Assembly: GCF_016518545.1 (NCBI RefSeq)
Contig: NZ_JACVTO010000010.1
Coordinates: forward strand, 124,001-188,000
Length of the DNA stretch: 64,000 nt
Reading direction: 5' to 3'
Source of the DNA: Pseudomonas sp. S30
GTDB taxonomy: Bacteria > Pseudomonadota > Gammaproteobacteria > Pseudomonadales > Pseudomonadaceae
The notes under the pieces are model-generated. The model saw only the letters and a list, made by a program, of their open reading frames with translations, had not been told where the DNA came from and searched no databases. The position numbers and the translations under genes were made by a program. Positions 1-7,315 of this stretch are shown here, piece after piece (position 1 is the stretch's first letter; every line of letters begins with the position of its first letter).

Positions 1-432
1 ATCCTCAACGCGTCCCACGTGATCGTGTTCGCCACCCGTACCGAGATGACCGAAGCTCACCTGCATGCGGTGCTCGACCAGGAAGCGGCTGACGGGCGCT
101 TCCGCGACGACCAGGCTCGTGTCGGCCAGGACCAGACCCGCCGTGGCTACGTGGACCTGCACCGTTACGATCTCAAGGATGTGCAGCACTGGATGGAGAA
201 GCAGACCTACTTGGCCCTGGGCACCGCGCTGCTGGGTGCGGCCGCCCATGGCCTGGATGCCACGCCCATCGAAGGCTTCGACAGCAAGGCGCTGGACGCC
301 GAACTGGGCCTGCGCGAACGAGGTTTCACCAGCGTGGTGCTGCTGGCCCTGGGTTATCGTAGTGAAGAGGACTTCAACGCAGGCCTGACCAAGTCGCGCT
401 TGCCCGCCGAGACCGTCTTCACCCACCTGTGA
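1..432 (+). CDS. nfsB: Oxygen-insensitive NAD(P)H nitroreductase, C-terminal part (cut by window edge)
   Basis: The reading frame is open from base 1, so only the last 143 residues are present. The fragment has the strand-plus-helix pattern of the FMN nitroreductase fold (VIVFATRTEMTEAHL near the start, then LALGTALLGAAAHGLDATPIEG) and ends in a LALGYRSEEDFN segment typical of NfsB-type enzymes, which close the flavin site of the dimer. The family reduces nitroaromatics, quinones or pteridines with NAD(P)H in the cytoplasm. The FMN-binding N-terminus lies outside the window. A GC-rich hairpin follows the stop. The symbol is by family resemblance. Confidence 0.75.
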   Translation: MLNASHVIVFATRTEMTEAHLHAVLDQEAADGRFRDDQARVGQDQTRRGYVDLHRYDLKDVQHWMEKQTYLALGTALLGAAAHGLDATPIEGFDSKALDAELGLRERGFTSVVLLALGYRSEEDFNAGLTKSRLPAETVFTHL

Positions 433-439
433 CCGTCGC

Positions 440-475
440 CGCCGGGCCTTGTATCAAGGGTATCGAGGCCCGGCG
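440..475. terminator. GC-rich hairpin between convergent genes
   Basis: Ten-base perfect arms CGCCGGGCCT and AGGCCCGGCG enclose a 16-base loop just after the nitroreductase stop and before the end of the facing regulator gene. No strong T run follows on either strand, so it is at best a bidirectional terminator without a classic U tract. Confidence 0.45.
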
Positions 476-498
476 AGCGTTGTTCGAACCGACGTCGG

Positions 499-1044
499 TC
501 AGAAATTGGCCGGCGTGTTGGCGCTGATGATCTCGGCTTCGTCGGGGCCGACATTCTTGAAACTGTGGGGAAGGGTGGTGGGAATGTAGTAGCCGTCGCC
601 GGCGCTGAGTACGCTGACCTGACCATCGACCCACAGCTCCACGGTGCCGCGTGTCACCAGCCCGCATTCCTCGCCTTCGGCGTGGACGATCGGCTCGCCC
701 GAGTCTGCGCCTGGCGCGTACAGCTCACGCAACATGCGCATTTGCCGACCTTCGACGCTGGCGCCCACCAGTAGCATGCGCAGGCCGTTTCGACCCAGGT
801 CCGGCTGCTCGCTGCCGCGGAACACGTAGCGCTCCTCGCGTGCCGGCTCATCGAAGCTGAAGAACTCCGCCAGGCTCATGGGGATGCCTTCGAGAAGCTT
901 CTTCAAGGAACTGACCGAAGGACTGACGCGATTCTGCTCGATCTGCGAGATGGTCGAGTTGGTCAGGCCGCTGCGCCGGGCCAGCTCGCGCTGGGAGAGG
1001 TTGTTGCGTTCACGCACCAGTTTGAGTCGTGTCCCCGTGTCCAT
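499..1044 (-). CDS. XRE-family regulator with C-terminal cupin domain (PuuR-like architecture)
   Basis: 181 residues. Residues 1-65 form a Cro/CI-type helix-turn-helix (TRLKLVRERNNLSQRELARRSGL, then TISQIEQNRVSPS). Residues about 105-178 form a cupin_2 barrel (HAEGEECGLVTRG, AGDGYYIPTTLPHSFKN). This combination is typical of small-molecule-sensing repressors such as PuuR, which controls putrescine use; the ligand here is unknown. The start at 1044 is chosen because the HTH begins within the first ten residues; the frame runs open upstream without family-like sequence. An MFS pump gene lies 88 bases upstream on the same strand and could be its target. Confidence 0.8.
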   Translation of the reverse strand: MDTGTRLKLVRERNNLSQRELARRSGLTNSTISQIEQNRVSPSVSSLKKLLEGIPMSLAEFFSFDEPAREERYVFRGSEQPDLGRNGLRMLLVGASVEGRQMRMLRELYAPGADSGEPIVHAEGEECGLVTRGTVELWVDGQVSVLSAGDGYYIPTTLPHSFKNVGPDEAEIISANTPANF

Positions 1045-1132
1045 AGCCGCCTTGTGAAGTGAGTGATCGGAGGTGTCAGAAATAATGGGCAGCGCATTAG
1101 AACACACTCTGATCGGCAGCGCGCTGTGCTCG

Positions 1133-2437
1133 TCAGTCCGCTGTAGCCGGGGGCGCCGGCCACAGGCCGACCGCCAGCAGTAGCACCGCCACCGCCAGGA
1201 ACGGCAGGCGTGGATCGACTGCATAGACCAGGGTGCCGGCCAGTGGCCCGACCACCGCGCCCATGCCCTGCGCTGCGCTGATCGAGCCGGCGGTGGCGCC
1301 CTGTTCGCTGGCCTGCATGGCGTTGGCGGCCAGTGCCGAGAAGGCGGGGAAGACCAAGCCCATGCCGGCGGCGGCAATGAAGAAACACAGCCATAGCACG
1401 GGAGCGGTAGTGGCCAGTGCTGCACAGGCGAAGCCCAGCGCGCTGAGGCTGGCACCCACGCGAATCATCCTCAGGGGTGGCCACTGCAAGCGGCGCAGTG
1501 CCAGTTGAGAGCCGATCAGTGCCACGCCCACGGCCGTCAGTGCGATGCCGGCGGCCTGGGCGGCATCGGTGCTGTTCAAGTTCAGGCGATCCAGGGCGAA
1601 GAACCCTACGGTTATCTGCGACACGGTTACGCTGAGCATGGCACTGAATGCCACCAGCAGCGGGCGACGCAGGCGCCGGTCGCCCAGGCGCACCGCGCTG
1701 GGGGCGTGATGCTGAGGCAGCGCTGCGGGCTTGAGCTTGAGCAGCAGCACCACGAAGGCACTGGCTGGCAGCACTGACAGCACGAAGAACGGCAGGCTGA
1801 GGCTGTGGCGCGCCAGCAGTGCTGCCAGCGCCGGCCCGAGCACCAGGCCCACCGCGTTGGCAGCCCCCAGCAAGGCCATGGATTGCGCACGCCGTTCGGG
1901 CGCGACATGGTCGGCGATCAGGGCATTGCCGGCCACCGGCAGCGCGGCATAGAAAGCGCCTATGAGGCCGCGCGCGAACATCAGGCCGACGAACGCCAGG
2001 GTGGCGCTGGGCAGCAGGCGCAGCGCGCCCTCGACGAACAGGCACAGTACCCAGTACGCGACGGTGAAGCCTGCGCTGCCCAGCAGCAGCACTCGCCGCC
2101 GACCCAGCCGGTCGGCGGCCCCCCCCCCCGGGCCGGGGCCCCCCCCCCCCCGGCCGCCCCCGGCCCCCCCCCCCGCCCCCCCGCCGCCCGCGGGGCGGGC
2201 CCCGCCCGCCAACCCCCAGGGCCGGGCCAGCAGCACCCAGACCACCCCGGAGACGGTGACGGCAGCACCTGCCTGCCAGGTGGCCATGCCCAGCAGGCGT
2301 GCGATGGGGCCGATGAGGACGACGAAGGCCATCATCGCCATGGTGCAGCCCATGTTCGCCAGCAGCAGCGGGCGCAGGTCCAGTGTGGGGTGTGTGGGGT
2401 CTGGTGGTGTGGCGGCAGCGTCCGTGATGACGGTCAT
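1133..2437 (-). CDS. MFS transporter with an abnormal Gly-rich insert at motif A
   Basis: 434 residues of major facilitator superfamily type, with twelve predicted hydrophobic segments; export of small molecules is the usual role. The loop 2-3 signature is present as ADRLGRRR around residue 108, but some 30 residues of almost only Gly, Ala, Pro and Arg sit directly before it (about residues 76-108). They are encoded by a stretch without any A or T. Without them the protein would be about 402 residues, normal for the family. The insert keeps the frame. It may be a sequencing or assembly artefact; if real it would disrupt a loop critical for MFS gating. A palindrome lies 32-56 bases upstream of the start. 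Confidence 0.75.
   Translation of the reverse strand: MTVITDAAATPPDPTHPTLDLRPLLLANMGCTMAMMAFVVLIGPIARLLGMATWQAGAAVTVSGVVWVLLARPWGLAGGARPAGGGGAGGGAGGGRGGGGPGPGGGAADRLGRRRVLLLGSAGFTVAYWVLCLFVEGALRLLPSATLAFVGLMFARGLIGAFYAALPVAGNALIADHVAPERRAQSMALLGAANAVGLVLGPALAALLARHSLSLPFFVLSVLPASAFVVLLLKLKPAALPQHHAPSAVRLGDRRLRRPLLVAFSAMLSVTVSQITVGFFALDRLNLNSTDAAQAAGIALTAVGVALIGSQLALRRLQWPPLRMIRVGASLSALGFACAALATTAPVLWLCFFIAAAGMGLVFPAFSALAANAMQASEQGATAGSISAAQGMGAVVGPLAGTLVYAVDPRLPFLAVAVLLLAVGLWPAPPATAD
2113..2210. other. 98-base stretch containing only G and C
   Basis: Between the T at 2112 and the A at 2211 every base is G or C, with C runs of 11 (2119-2129), 13 (2139-2151), 11 (2164-2174) and 7 (2176-2182) on the plus strand. 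It lies inside the MFS gene at the loop 2-3 signature. The composition differs sharply from the flanking roughly 65-70% GC coding DNA and encodes no plausible protein segment. Poly-G miscalls or a low-quality consensus are the simplest explanation; a real G-quadruplex-forming expansion is the alternative. Confidence 0.9.
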
Positions 2438-2468
2438 CCCGAGGATCCATGGGTGAAGAGGGGACGGC

Positions 2469-2493
2469 GATGTTAGTAATAATTACTAACATC
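2469..2493. promoter_or_regulatory. Perfect palindrome upstream of the MFS gene, likely operator
   Basis: Eleven-base perfect arms GATGTTAGTAA and TTACTAACATC flank a TAA centre. It lies 32-56 bases before the MFS start, in AT-rich DNA unlike its surroundings. Size and symmetry fit a TetR- or MarR-type operator. No such regulator is encoded in the window; the nearby XRE-cupin protein is a possible binder. Confidence 0.5.
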
Positions 2494-2510
2494 TGTCGAC
2501 CCTGGGGTCT

Positions 2511-3044
2511 TCACGGGTGACGTCGCAGGGGCCCTGGCCACATGCTGCGCATCACGCCGTCCCGTCTTACCAGTGTATGCATCAGCGCCGCACCGATGTG
2601 CACCAGGATCGTGGCGAACAGCAGGTAGCCGGCCCAGCCGTGGGCCTGACGCAGTACCGCGTACAGTTGCAGGTCGTGGGGTGCGATGGCCGGCAGTTGC
2701 AGCGGGCGCGGGTAGCCGCCGGCCGACAGCATGGCCCAGCCCAGCAATGGCATGGCCAGCATCAGGCCGTACAGCGCCAGGTGCGACGCTGCCGCCGCGA
2801 AGCGCTGCAAGGGCGGCAAGTCCCGCGGCAATGGCGGGTGCGGCAGGCTCAGGCGCAGGATGATGCGCAGCACCACCAGGACCAGCAGGGCCAGGCCCGT
2901 GGCCTTGTGCAGCTCGATCAACAGCGGGTGGCGGGGCGAGAGGTCGGTGACCATCGTTACGCCGATGAACAGCATGGCCAGGATCAGCAGGGCCATCAGC
3001 CAGTGCAGGGTGCGGGCCAGGGGGTGGAAGGCGCTGGGTTTCAT
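2511..3044 (-). CDS. Cytochrome b561 family di-heme membrane protein
   Basis: 177 residues, four hydrophobic segments, starting with the family hallmark FHPLARTLHWLMALLI, in which His residues bind haem b. These proteins pass electrons from the quinone pool across the inner membrane. The start overlaps the stop of the upstream catalase-like gene (ATGA), so the two are co-transcribed. The natural reading is that the cytochrome supplies electrons to the periplasmic haem peroxidase. Expression probably comes from the ECF-type promoter upstream of the peroxidase gene. Confidence 0.88.
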   Translation of the reverse strand: MKPSAFHPLARTLHWLMALLILAMLFIGVTMVTDLSPRHPLLIELHKATGLALLVLVVLRIILRLSLPHPPLPRDLPPLQRFAAAASHLALYGLMLAMPLLGWAMLSAGGYPRPLQLPAIAPHDLQLYAVLRQAHGWAGYLLFATILVHIGAALMHTLVRRDGVMRSMWPGPLRRHP

Positions 3045-4087
3045 GGTTGCGCTCCTGCGCCGAGGCTTTCCCGGCTGCGGCGGTTGAAGGATTCCGAATA
3101 AGCGGCCGAGCGCGCGGCCAGGATCGGATCGGCGGAGGCTTCGATGCCAGCAGGCAGGATCAGCGGGTCGAAGTTCAGATCGCGGCAGGCGCCCTGTTCA
3201 GGCGCTTCGACCCTGTCGATGACCAGAGTGCCGGCGTCCACGCTGCGACGTGTGTCTGGCCACTGGCTGGCGGGGTCGTCCACGGCATCGCCGGCTTCGG
3301 CCAGGGTCAGGCGCAGCGTCCAGCGCAGCGGTCCCTGGCTCAGGCGGCGTTGCAGGTCGTGTTGCAGGTAGAGGTTGTCCTCGACCTGGGCGGGCAGGGC
3401 GGCGAAGGGCGTCTGCGCGACCATCCGCCAGCGCACCGGCTGGCGCTTGCCTTGGCTGTCCACCAGATAGAAGGCGTTGATGCTGTTGTAGTCGGTGTTG
3501 GCGAAGCTGTCGCTGGGCTTGGCGCTGGCCGACCACTGGCGGAAGGCGGCGCTCTCGGGGTGGGCGGCGAAGAAGGCCTGAAGCCTGGCGGGGTCGGGTT
3601 TGCCGGTGCCCGGCACCGGCGTGCTGGCCACCACCATGTCGTAGAAACCCTGCGGATCGCTCACTGCCAGTACTGGAGGGTTGTTCATGCCGGTACGCCA
3701 CAGTTGACCATCGTCGGTCGCCAATTGCACCGCGAGGCTGCGGGTGGGCACGCCGGCGTCGGGGCTGTGGGGGTTGGCGCCACCGATGGCGAAGCGGCCG
3801 ATCACCGGCACGCGAGCCTGGCTGAATGCACGCGCGGTGGACAGCGCTTGCGCCTGACCACTGCTTTCGAACCAGCCGCTCACGCACAGGCCCTTGGCGT
3901 GGTTCTTGCGGTAGCCCGGATGATGGCCCGCCTGGGCTTCGAAGGTGTCGATGATGCGCTGCGGCGTCAGGCCAGGACGGCCGATCCAGCCGGCGGCGTA
4001 GGCAAAACCTGCGCCCAGCGCGACCACCGCCACACCGATGGCGGCCAGACGCATGGCCTTGGCCGGGCCTTGCAGGGGAGTGTTCAT
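3041..4087 (-). CDS. Catalase-related periplasmic haem peroxidase
   Basis: 348 residues, shorter than true catalases (about 480 or more) and matching the catalase-like peroxidase (SrpA-like) family. An N-terminal hydrophobic segment (residues about 12-32) anchors or exports it. The distal haem His lies in NHAKG near residue 63, and the proximal Tyr ligand in the C-terminal AAYSESFNRRS near residue 329. These enzymes use H2O2 or organic peroxides with an electron donor, here probably the cytochrome b561 encoded immediately downstream. Divergent from an ECF sigma/anti-sigma operon, with a matching promoter motif 24 bases or so before the start, so it is likely a direct target of that sigma factor. 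Confidence 0.85.
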   Translation of the reverse strand: MNTPLQGPAKAMRLAAIGVAVVALGAGFAYAAGWIGRPGLTPQRIIDTFEAQAGHHPGYRKNHAKGLCVSGWFESSGQAQALSTARAFSQARVPVIGRFAIGGANPHSPDAGVPTRSLAVQLATDDGQLWRTGMNNPPVLAVSDPQGFYDMVVASTPVPGTGKPDPARLQAFFAAHPESAAFRQWSASAKPSDSFANTDYNSINAFYLVDSQGKRQPVRWRMVAQTPFAALPAQVEDNLYLQHDLQRRLSQGPLRWTLRLTLAEAGDAVDDPASQWPDTRRSVDAGTLVIDRVEAPEQGACRDLNFDPLILPAGIEASADPILAARSAAYSESFNRRSRESLGAGAQP

Positions 4088-4117
4088 GGTGACGTTCCGG
4101 GTCGTTGAATGAGCCGG

Positions 4118-4145
4118 TATGACGTAGCGGGCGTATTTTTATTCC
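4118..4145 (-). promoter_or_regulatory. ECF-type promoter of the peroxidase/cytochrome b561 operon
   Basis: On the minus strand GGAATA (4145-4140), a 16-base spacer, then GTCATA (4123-4118). Transcription would start near 4111, leaving a leader of about 24 bases before the start codon at 4087. It is the near mirror image of the promoter serving the sigma gene; the two -35 elements form an inverted pair TATTCCC/GGGAATA. Confidence 0.65.
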
Positions 4146-4152
4146 CGCACCG

Positions 4153-4180
4153 GGAATAGATCGCTGCATGGGCCGTCTGA
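4153..4180 (+). promoter_or_regulatory. ECF-type autoregulatory promoter of the sigma/anti-sigma operon
   Basis: GGAATA (4153-4158), 16-base spacer, GTCTGA (4175-4180): same motif and spacing as the divergent promoter. The -10 element overlaps upstream in-frame ATG codons at 4168 and 4180, so these cannot be translation starts of a transcript made from this promoter. That favours the ATG at 4213. Confidence 0.65.
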
Positions 4181-4212
4181 TGAGTACACATGGCCCCTGC
4201 GGCGGACCCGAC

Positions 4213-4734
4213 ATGCACGACCTGGATGAACGACAATGGCGCGAGCTGCTGCAACGGCTGCGCCGCTTCGCCTTGTCGCTGACCCGCGACAGCGCGGCTG
4301 CCGACGACCTGGTCCAGGCCACCGCCGAGCGTGCCTTGGCCCGCGGCGGCCAGCGGCGCGAAAGTGAGGATCGACGGGCCTGGCTGTTCACCATCCTGTA
4401 TCGGCTGTTCCTCGACGGCAAGCGCCGCGAGCGCCTGCACGCGCGTTGGCTCGGCTGGTTCGGTCGCAGTGGCGAAGCGGAAGAACCGCTGGGCTGCGAC
4501 ACCGCGCACATCGTGATGGCCCAGGCCGACCTGCAGGCCTTCGCCCGGTTGCCGAGCGAGCAGCGTGCGCTGCTGTTGCTGGTCAGCGTGGAGGGCCTGA
4601 GCTACAAGGACGTCGCCCAGACGCTGAACATTCCCATCGGCACGGTGATGTCGCGCTTGTCGCGCGCGCGCACCGCCTTGCGCGAACTGACCGAGGGCAA
4701 GCCCGCTGCCCCAACCTTGCGGAGACTCAAATGA
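4213..4734 (+). CDS. ECF RNA polymerase sigma factor
   Basis: 173 residues from the ATG at 4213. Region 2 is visible (LLQRLRRFALSLTRDSAAADDLVQ, then RAWLFTILYRLFLD) and region 4 follows (LPSEQRALLLLVSVEGLSYKDVAQ, IPIGTVMSRLSRAR). It directs transcription of a small regulon, probably for oxidative or envelope stress given the divergent peroxidase operon. An in-frame ATG at 4168 would add 15 residues, but it precedes the predicted transcription start. The gene overlaps its anti-sigma gene by four bases. The inducing signal is unknown. Confidence 0.88.
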   Translation: MHDLDERQWRELLQRLRRFALSLTRDSAAADDLVQATAERALARGGQRRESEDRRAWLFTILYRLFLDGKRRERLHARWLGWFGRSGEAEEPLGCDTAHIVMAQADLQAFARLPSEQRALLLLVSVEGLSYKDVAQTLNIPIGTVMSRLSRARTALRELTEGKPAAPTLRRLK

Positions 4735-5483
4735 CGCGCCTGATTCCGACCGAGCATGAGCTGCACGCCTACGTCGACGAGCGCCTGCCGGCGCAGCGGC
4801 GGACCGAGGTGCAGGCCTGGCTGGCGGCCAATCCAGAACAGGCCATGCGGCTCGAAGCCTGGCGCCTGGACGCTCGACGGTTGCGCGCGGCGCTGGCGGG
4901 GCTAGGGGAGCGGCCCCATGACCCGCAGCTGGACCTGCTACCGCTGCGCCGTCGCCTCGCTCAGCGGCGCCGGCGCCGACTCGCCTCGGCTGCGGTGCTC
5001 CTGCTTGCCCTGGGCATGGGCGGGGTGGGCGGCTGGCAGGCGCGCGAGTCGACGCTGTACGCCGGGACGCTGCCGATGGCCGATGCCGTGCAGGCGCACA
5101 AGCTGTTCGCCGAGGCCAACGGCCTGGATATCCAGGCCAGTGATGCCACGCAACTGCAGCGCTGGCTGGGCAGCCACTTCGCGCGCGTGGGCCAACTACC
5201 GGACCTGAGCCGCTACGGCTTCGAACCGGTGGGCGCGCGCCTACTGGCCAACGAGGACGGTCCGGCGGCGCTGCTGGTGTTCCAGGATGAGCGGGGTGAG
5301 CGCATCAGCCTATTCATGCGCTCGCCGGGGGCTCACTACCGTACGATGCCCAGCGGTCAGCGGGTAGACGGTGCACTCGAGGCGCGCTATTGGTCCCGGG
5401 GGGCGTACAACTTCGCGCTGGTCAGCGATGCCGACGACACACGCGGCGAGGGTGTGCGCCAGGCATTGGGCGTCAGCCTCTGA
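4731..5483 (+). CDS. Membrane-bound anti-sigma factor
   Basis: 250 residues, start overlapping the sigma stop as ATGA. The cytoplasmic N-terminus (EHELHAYVDERLPAQRRTEV) is typical of anti-sigma domains in this class but lacks the HxxxCxxC zinc motif. A single membrane segment follows at about residues 85-103 (AAVLLLALGMGGVGGW), then a periplasmic domain that could sense the signal. It should hold the cognate ECF factor at the membrane until released. Function is inferred from architecture and operon position. Confidence 0.82.
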   Translation: MTRLIPTEHELHAYVDERLPAQRRTEVQAWLAANPEQAMRLEAWRLDARRLRAALAGLGERPHDPQLDLLPLRRRLAQRRRRRLASAAVLLLALGMGGVGGWQARESTLYAGTLPMADAVQAHKLFAEANGLDIQASDATQLQRWLGSHFARVGQLPDLSRYGFEPVGARLLANEDGPAALLVFQDERGERISLFMRSPGAHYRTMPSGQRVDGALEARYWSRGAYNFALVSDADDTRGEGVRQALGVSL

Positions 5484-5533
5484 ACGGACCGGCAGGGGAT
5501 GACGCTGGCGCTGGACGCGCTATGCTTGTGGCC

Positions 5534-5935
5534 ATGTCCAGCCTCCCACCCTTGCGTCAACCCTGTCCGCCCGGCGCCTGCGATTGCGGGCGCGAGCACT
5601 TGCACGCGCATCCACCTCAGGCCCAGCGCATTTTGCTGCTGACTCGGCATGAGGAGAAGCGTCTGATCGAGCGCTTGGAGAATCTGGAAAGCCTGGAGGA
5701 CCTGCAGCGCCTGCAAGCGCGGCTGTACGATCAGTTGGGCATCCGCGTGAGTGTGGCGCCAGGCGCCAACGAGGTGCGCACCATGCGCGGCTTCGTCATC
5801 GAGCTGGAGGTTCAGCCGGGCCTTTGCCGCAGGACCCGGCAGGCGATTCCGGCCGCCATTCGCCGAGGTCTGGAGCGCAACCCGCAGGTCGCGTTCCGCC
5901 TGCTCGACGCCCACGACCTGCTCGGTGACGGCTGA
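5534..5935 (+). CDS. Small conserved hypothetical protein with Cys-rich N-terminus
   Basis: 133 residues, no function recognised. The N-terminus holds a CPPGACDCGREHLHAH cluster (three Cys and His residues) that could bind metal. The middle is a charged helical stretch (LTRHEEKRLIERLENLESLEDLQRLQ), and the C-terminus is compact with basic and acidic patches. An ATG at 5522 is an alternative start. It lies 51 bases after the anti-sigma stop on the same strand and may be read from that operon, and its end converges with oprB 20 bases away. Confidence 0.6.
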   Translation: MSSLPPLRQPCPPGACDCGREHLHAHPPQAQRILLLTRHEEKRLIERLENLESLEDLQRLQARLYDQLGIRVSVAPGANEVRTMRGFVIELEVQPGLCRRTRQAIPAAIRRGLERNPQVAFRLLDAHDLLGDG

Positions 5936-5954
5936 CCGCGACCTGGGTGAGGCC

Positions 5955-7223
5955 TCAGAAGCTGGCCCTGACCTGCAGACCGACGATCAGCGCATCGTCG
6001 ATCGCCTTGCCGGAAAATGCGCCGGGCTCGACGATGTACTGCACATCCGGGCGCAAGCTCAGCCAGGGCGTGGCCTGGTAGCCATAGCTCAGCTCGATCA
6101 ACTGCTCGGCGCTGTCCAGGTCGGGGAAGTCGGCGCCCGCCTCGAGGGCCGAGGCTTGCAGCACGTCGCGGCTGCGCGGGTTGGGCACGGCGCGGCCGTA
6201 GCCCAGCGCCAGGGTGTCTCGCGGGCGGCCTTCGAACGGCTTGTACAGCACCACCCCGGCACCGTACCAGCGGGTGAACGGCGAGGCGGCCTTGCTCGAG
6301 GCCGAGTACTGGCCGAAGGCGTGCAGGCTGCGCCCCGCCGAGCTGGGATCGTTCCACAGGGCCTGGTCGATCAACAGGTAGTGGCCGCCGCGTCCGGCCA
6401 CTTCACGGTCGCTGCCGATGCGCTTGACGTTGGAGCTGTCGTAGTAATAGCCCACCTTGTATTCACCCGGCAGCTCGGCATGCAGCCTGTACACCAGCTC
6501 GACCGGCAGCACCGTACCGGTGGTGTGCTTGGGGCCCAGGTGCCAGGCGCGACTGGGGTTGCCGTTGCTCTGCGGATCGACGTTGAACGCCGCCACGCGC
6601 AGTTGCCAGGCCGGCGAGAAGTCGTACTTGATCCGCGCGCCCAGGTGCGCGTTCGGGTAGTTGGTCCAGCCGCTGCCGCCTGACATGTTCAGCGGGTGAC
6701 CGCAGAAGCCGGCGTTCATGAAATTGCACAGGATGCCGCTGTCCAGCCCGCCCAGGTCGTTGCCCATGGCCATGTAGCCGAGCTTCAGGTTCAGGGCCGG
6801 TGTGAACAGGCTGCGCTCGTAGCTCAGTTCGGTCAGGCGAGTGTACAGGCCGCCGTAGTTTTCCTGGATCGGCAGGCGGTTGCCCACCAGGTCCGCCGAG
6901 GCGCTGTTGCCGCGCCGGTCGTTGATGGTCAGCTGAACCTTGCCGCCGTTGTCCAGGCCGTAGAGCCTGGACAGGTCGAACTGCGCGCCGAACTTGAGGT
7001 TCTGCGAATAGCGTGCCGAGCGATGCAGGCCGCCATGGGCGTTGTAGGCGGTCTCGCCGCTGTAGTCGCCGGTGAAGCGGATGCCCTGGGCTTCGAGCTG
7101 GCTGCGCAGGCCACCCCAGTCGCCAGTGAGGGTGGGGCGGGTGAGCAGGTCGTCGGCAGCCAGCGCCGAGGTGCTGGCCAGGGCCAGCAGCAGGCTGGGG
7201 GTGAGGCGAAGTGCGGGTTGCAT
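5955..7223 (-). CDS. oprB: Carbohydrate-selective outer membrane porin OprB
   Basis: 422 residues. Signal peptide at residues 1-19 (MQPALRLTPSLLLALAS, cleaved after ALAA). The mature start LLTRPTLTGDWGGLRSQLEAQG is the OprB hallmark, and the chain ends in Phe (LQVRASF), the outer-membrane barrel assembly signal. It forms a sugar-specific channel, chiefly for glucose. A start 17 codons upstream is possible but would place charged residues before the signal peptide. It lies downstream of gcd on the same strand, so uptake and periplasmic oxidation of glucose are linked. A long hairpin sits between the two genes. Confidence 0.9.
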   Translation of the reverse strand: MQPALRLTPSLLLALASTSALAADDLLTRPTLTGDWGGLRSQLEAQGIRFTGDYSGETAYNAHGGLHRSARYSQNLKFGAQFDLSRLYGLDNGGKVQLTINDRRGNSASADLVGNRLPIQENYGGLYTRLTELSYERSLFTPALNLKLGYMAMGNDLGGLDSGILCNFMNAGFCGHPLNMSGGSGWTNYPNAHLGARIKYDFSPAWQLRVAAFNVDPQSNGNPSRAWHLGPKHTTGTVLPVELVYRLHAELPGEYKVGYYYDSSNVKRIGSDREVAGRGGHYLLIDQALWNDPSSAGRSLHAFGQYSASSKAASPFTRWYGAGVVLYKPFEGRPRDTLALGYGRAVPNPRSRDVLQASALEAGADFPDLDSAEQLIELSYGYQATPWLSLRPDVQYIVEPGAFSGKAIDDALIVGLQVRASF

Positions 7224-7253
7224 TGCGGTTTCTCGGGTAGTCTGGAGGGGCCT

Positions 7254-7302
7254 TTGGCGGAGGCATCGCAGCAACGGTTCGGGGCTGCGATGCCTCCGCC
7301 AA
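7254..7302. terminator. 19-bp perfect inverted repeat between gcd and oprB
   Basis: Arms TTGGCGGAGGCATCGCAGC (7254-7272) and GCTGCGATGCCTCCGCCAA (7284-7302), 11-base loop. It fills most of the 92-base gap between the gcd stop and the oprB start. No U tract follows in the gcd direction, so it may act as mRNA-stabilising hairpin or attenuator rather than as a full terminator, letting gcd and oprB differ in expression. Confidence 0.6.
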
Positions 7303-7315
7303 GGGGCGACGCGAC

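Noticed and set aside
4168..4212. Upstream ATG codons as start of the ECF sigma factor
   Set aside because: They coincide with or precede the -10 element at 4175-4180, so they would not be on the mRNA made from this promoter.
4446..4730. Upstream extension of the anti-sigma frame inside the sigma gene
   Set aside because: Overlaps the sigma factor's region 4 in another frame; the ATG at 4731 with ATGA overlap is the coupled start.
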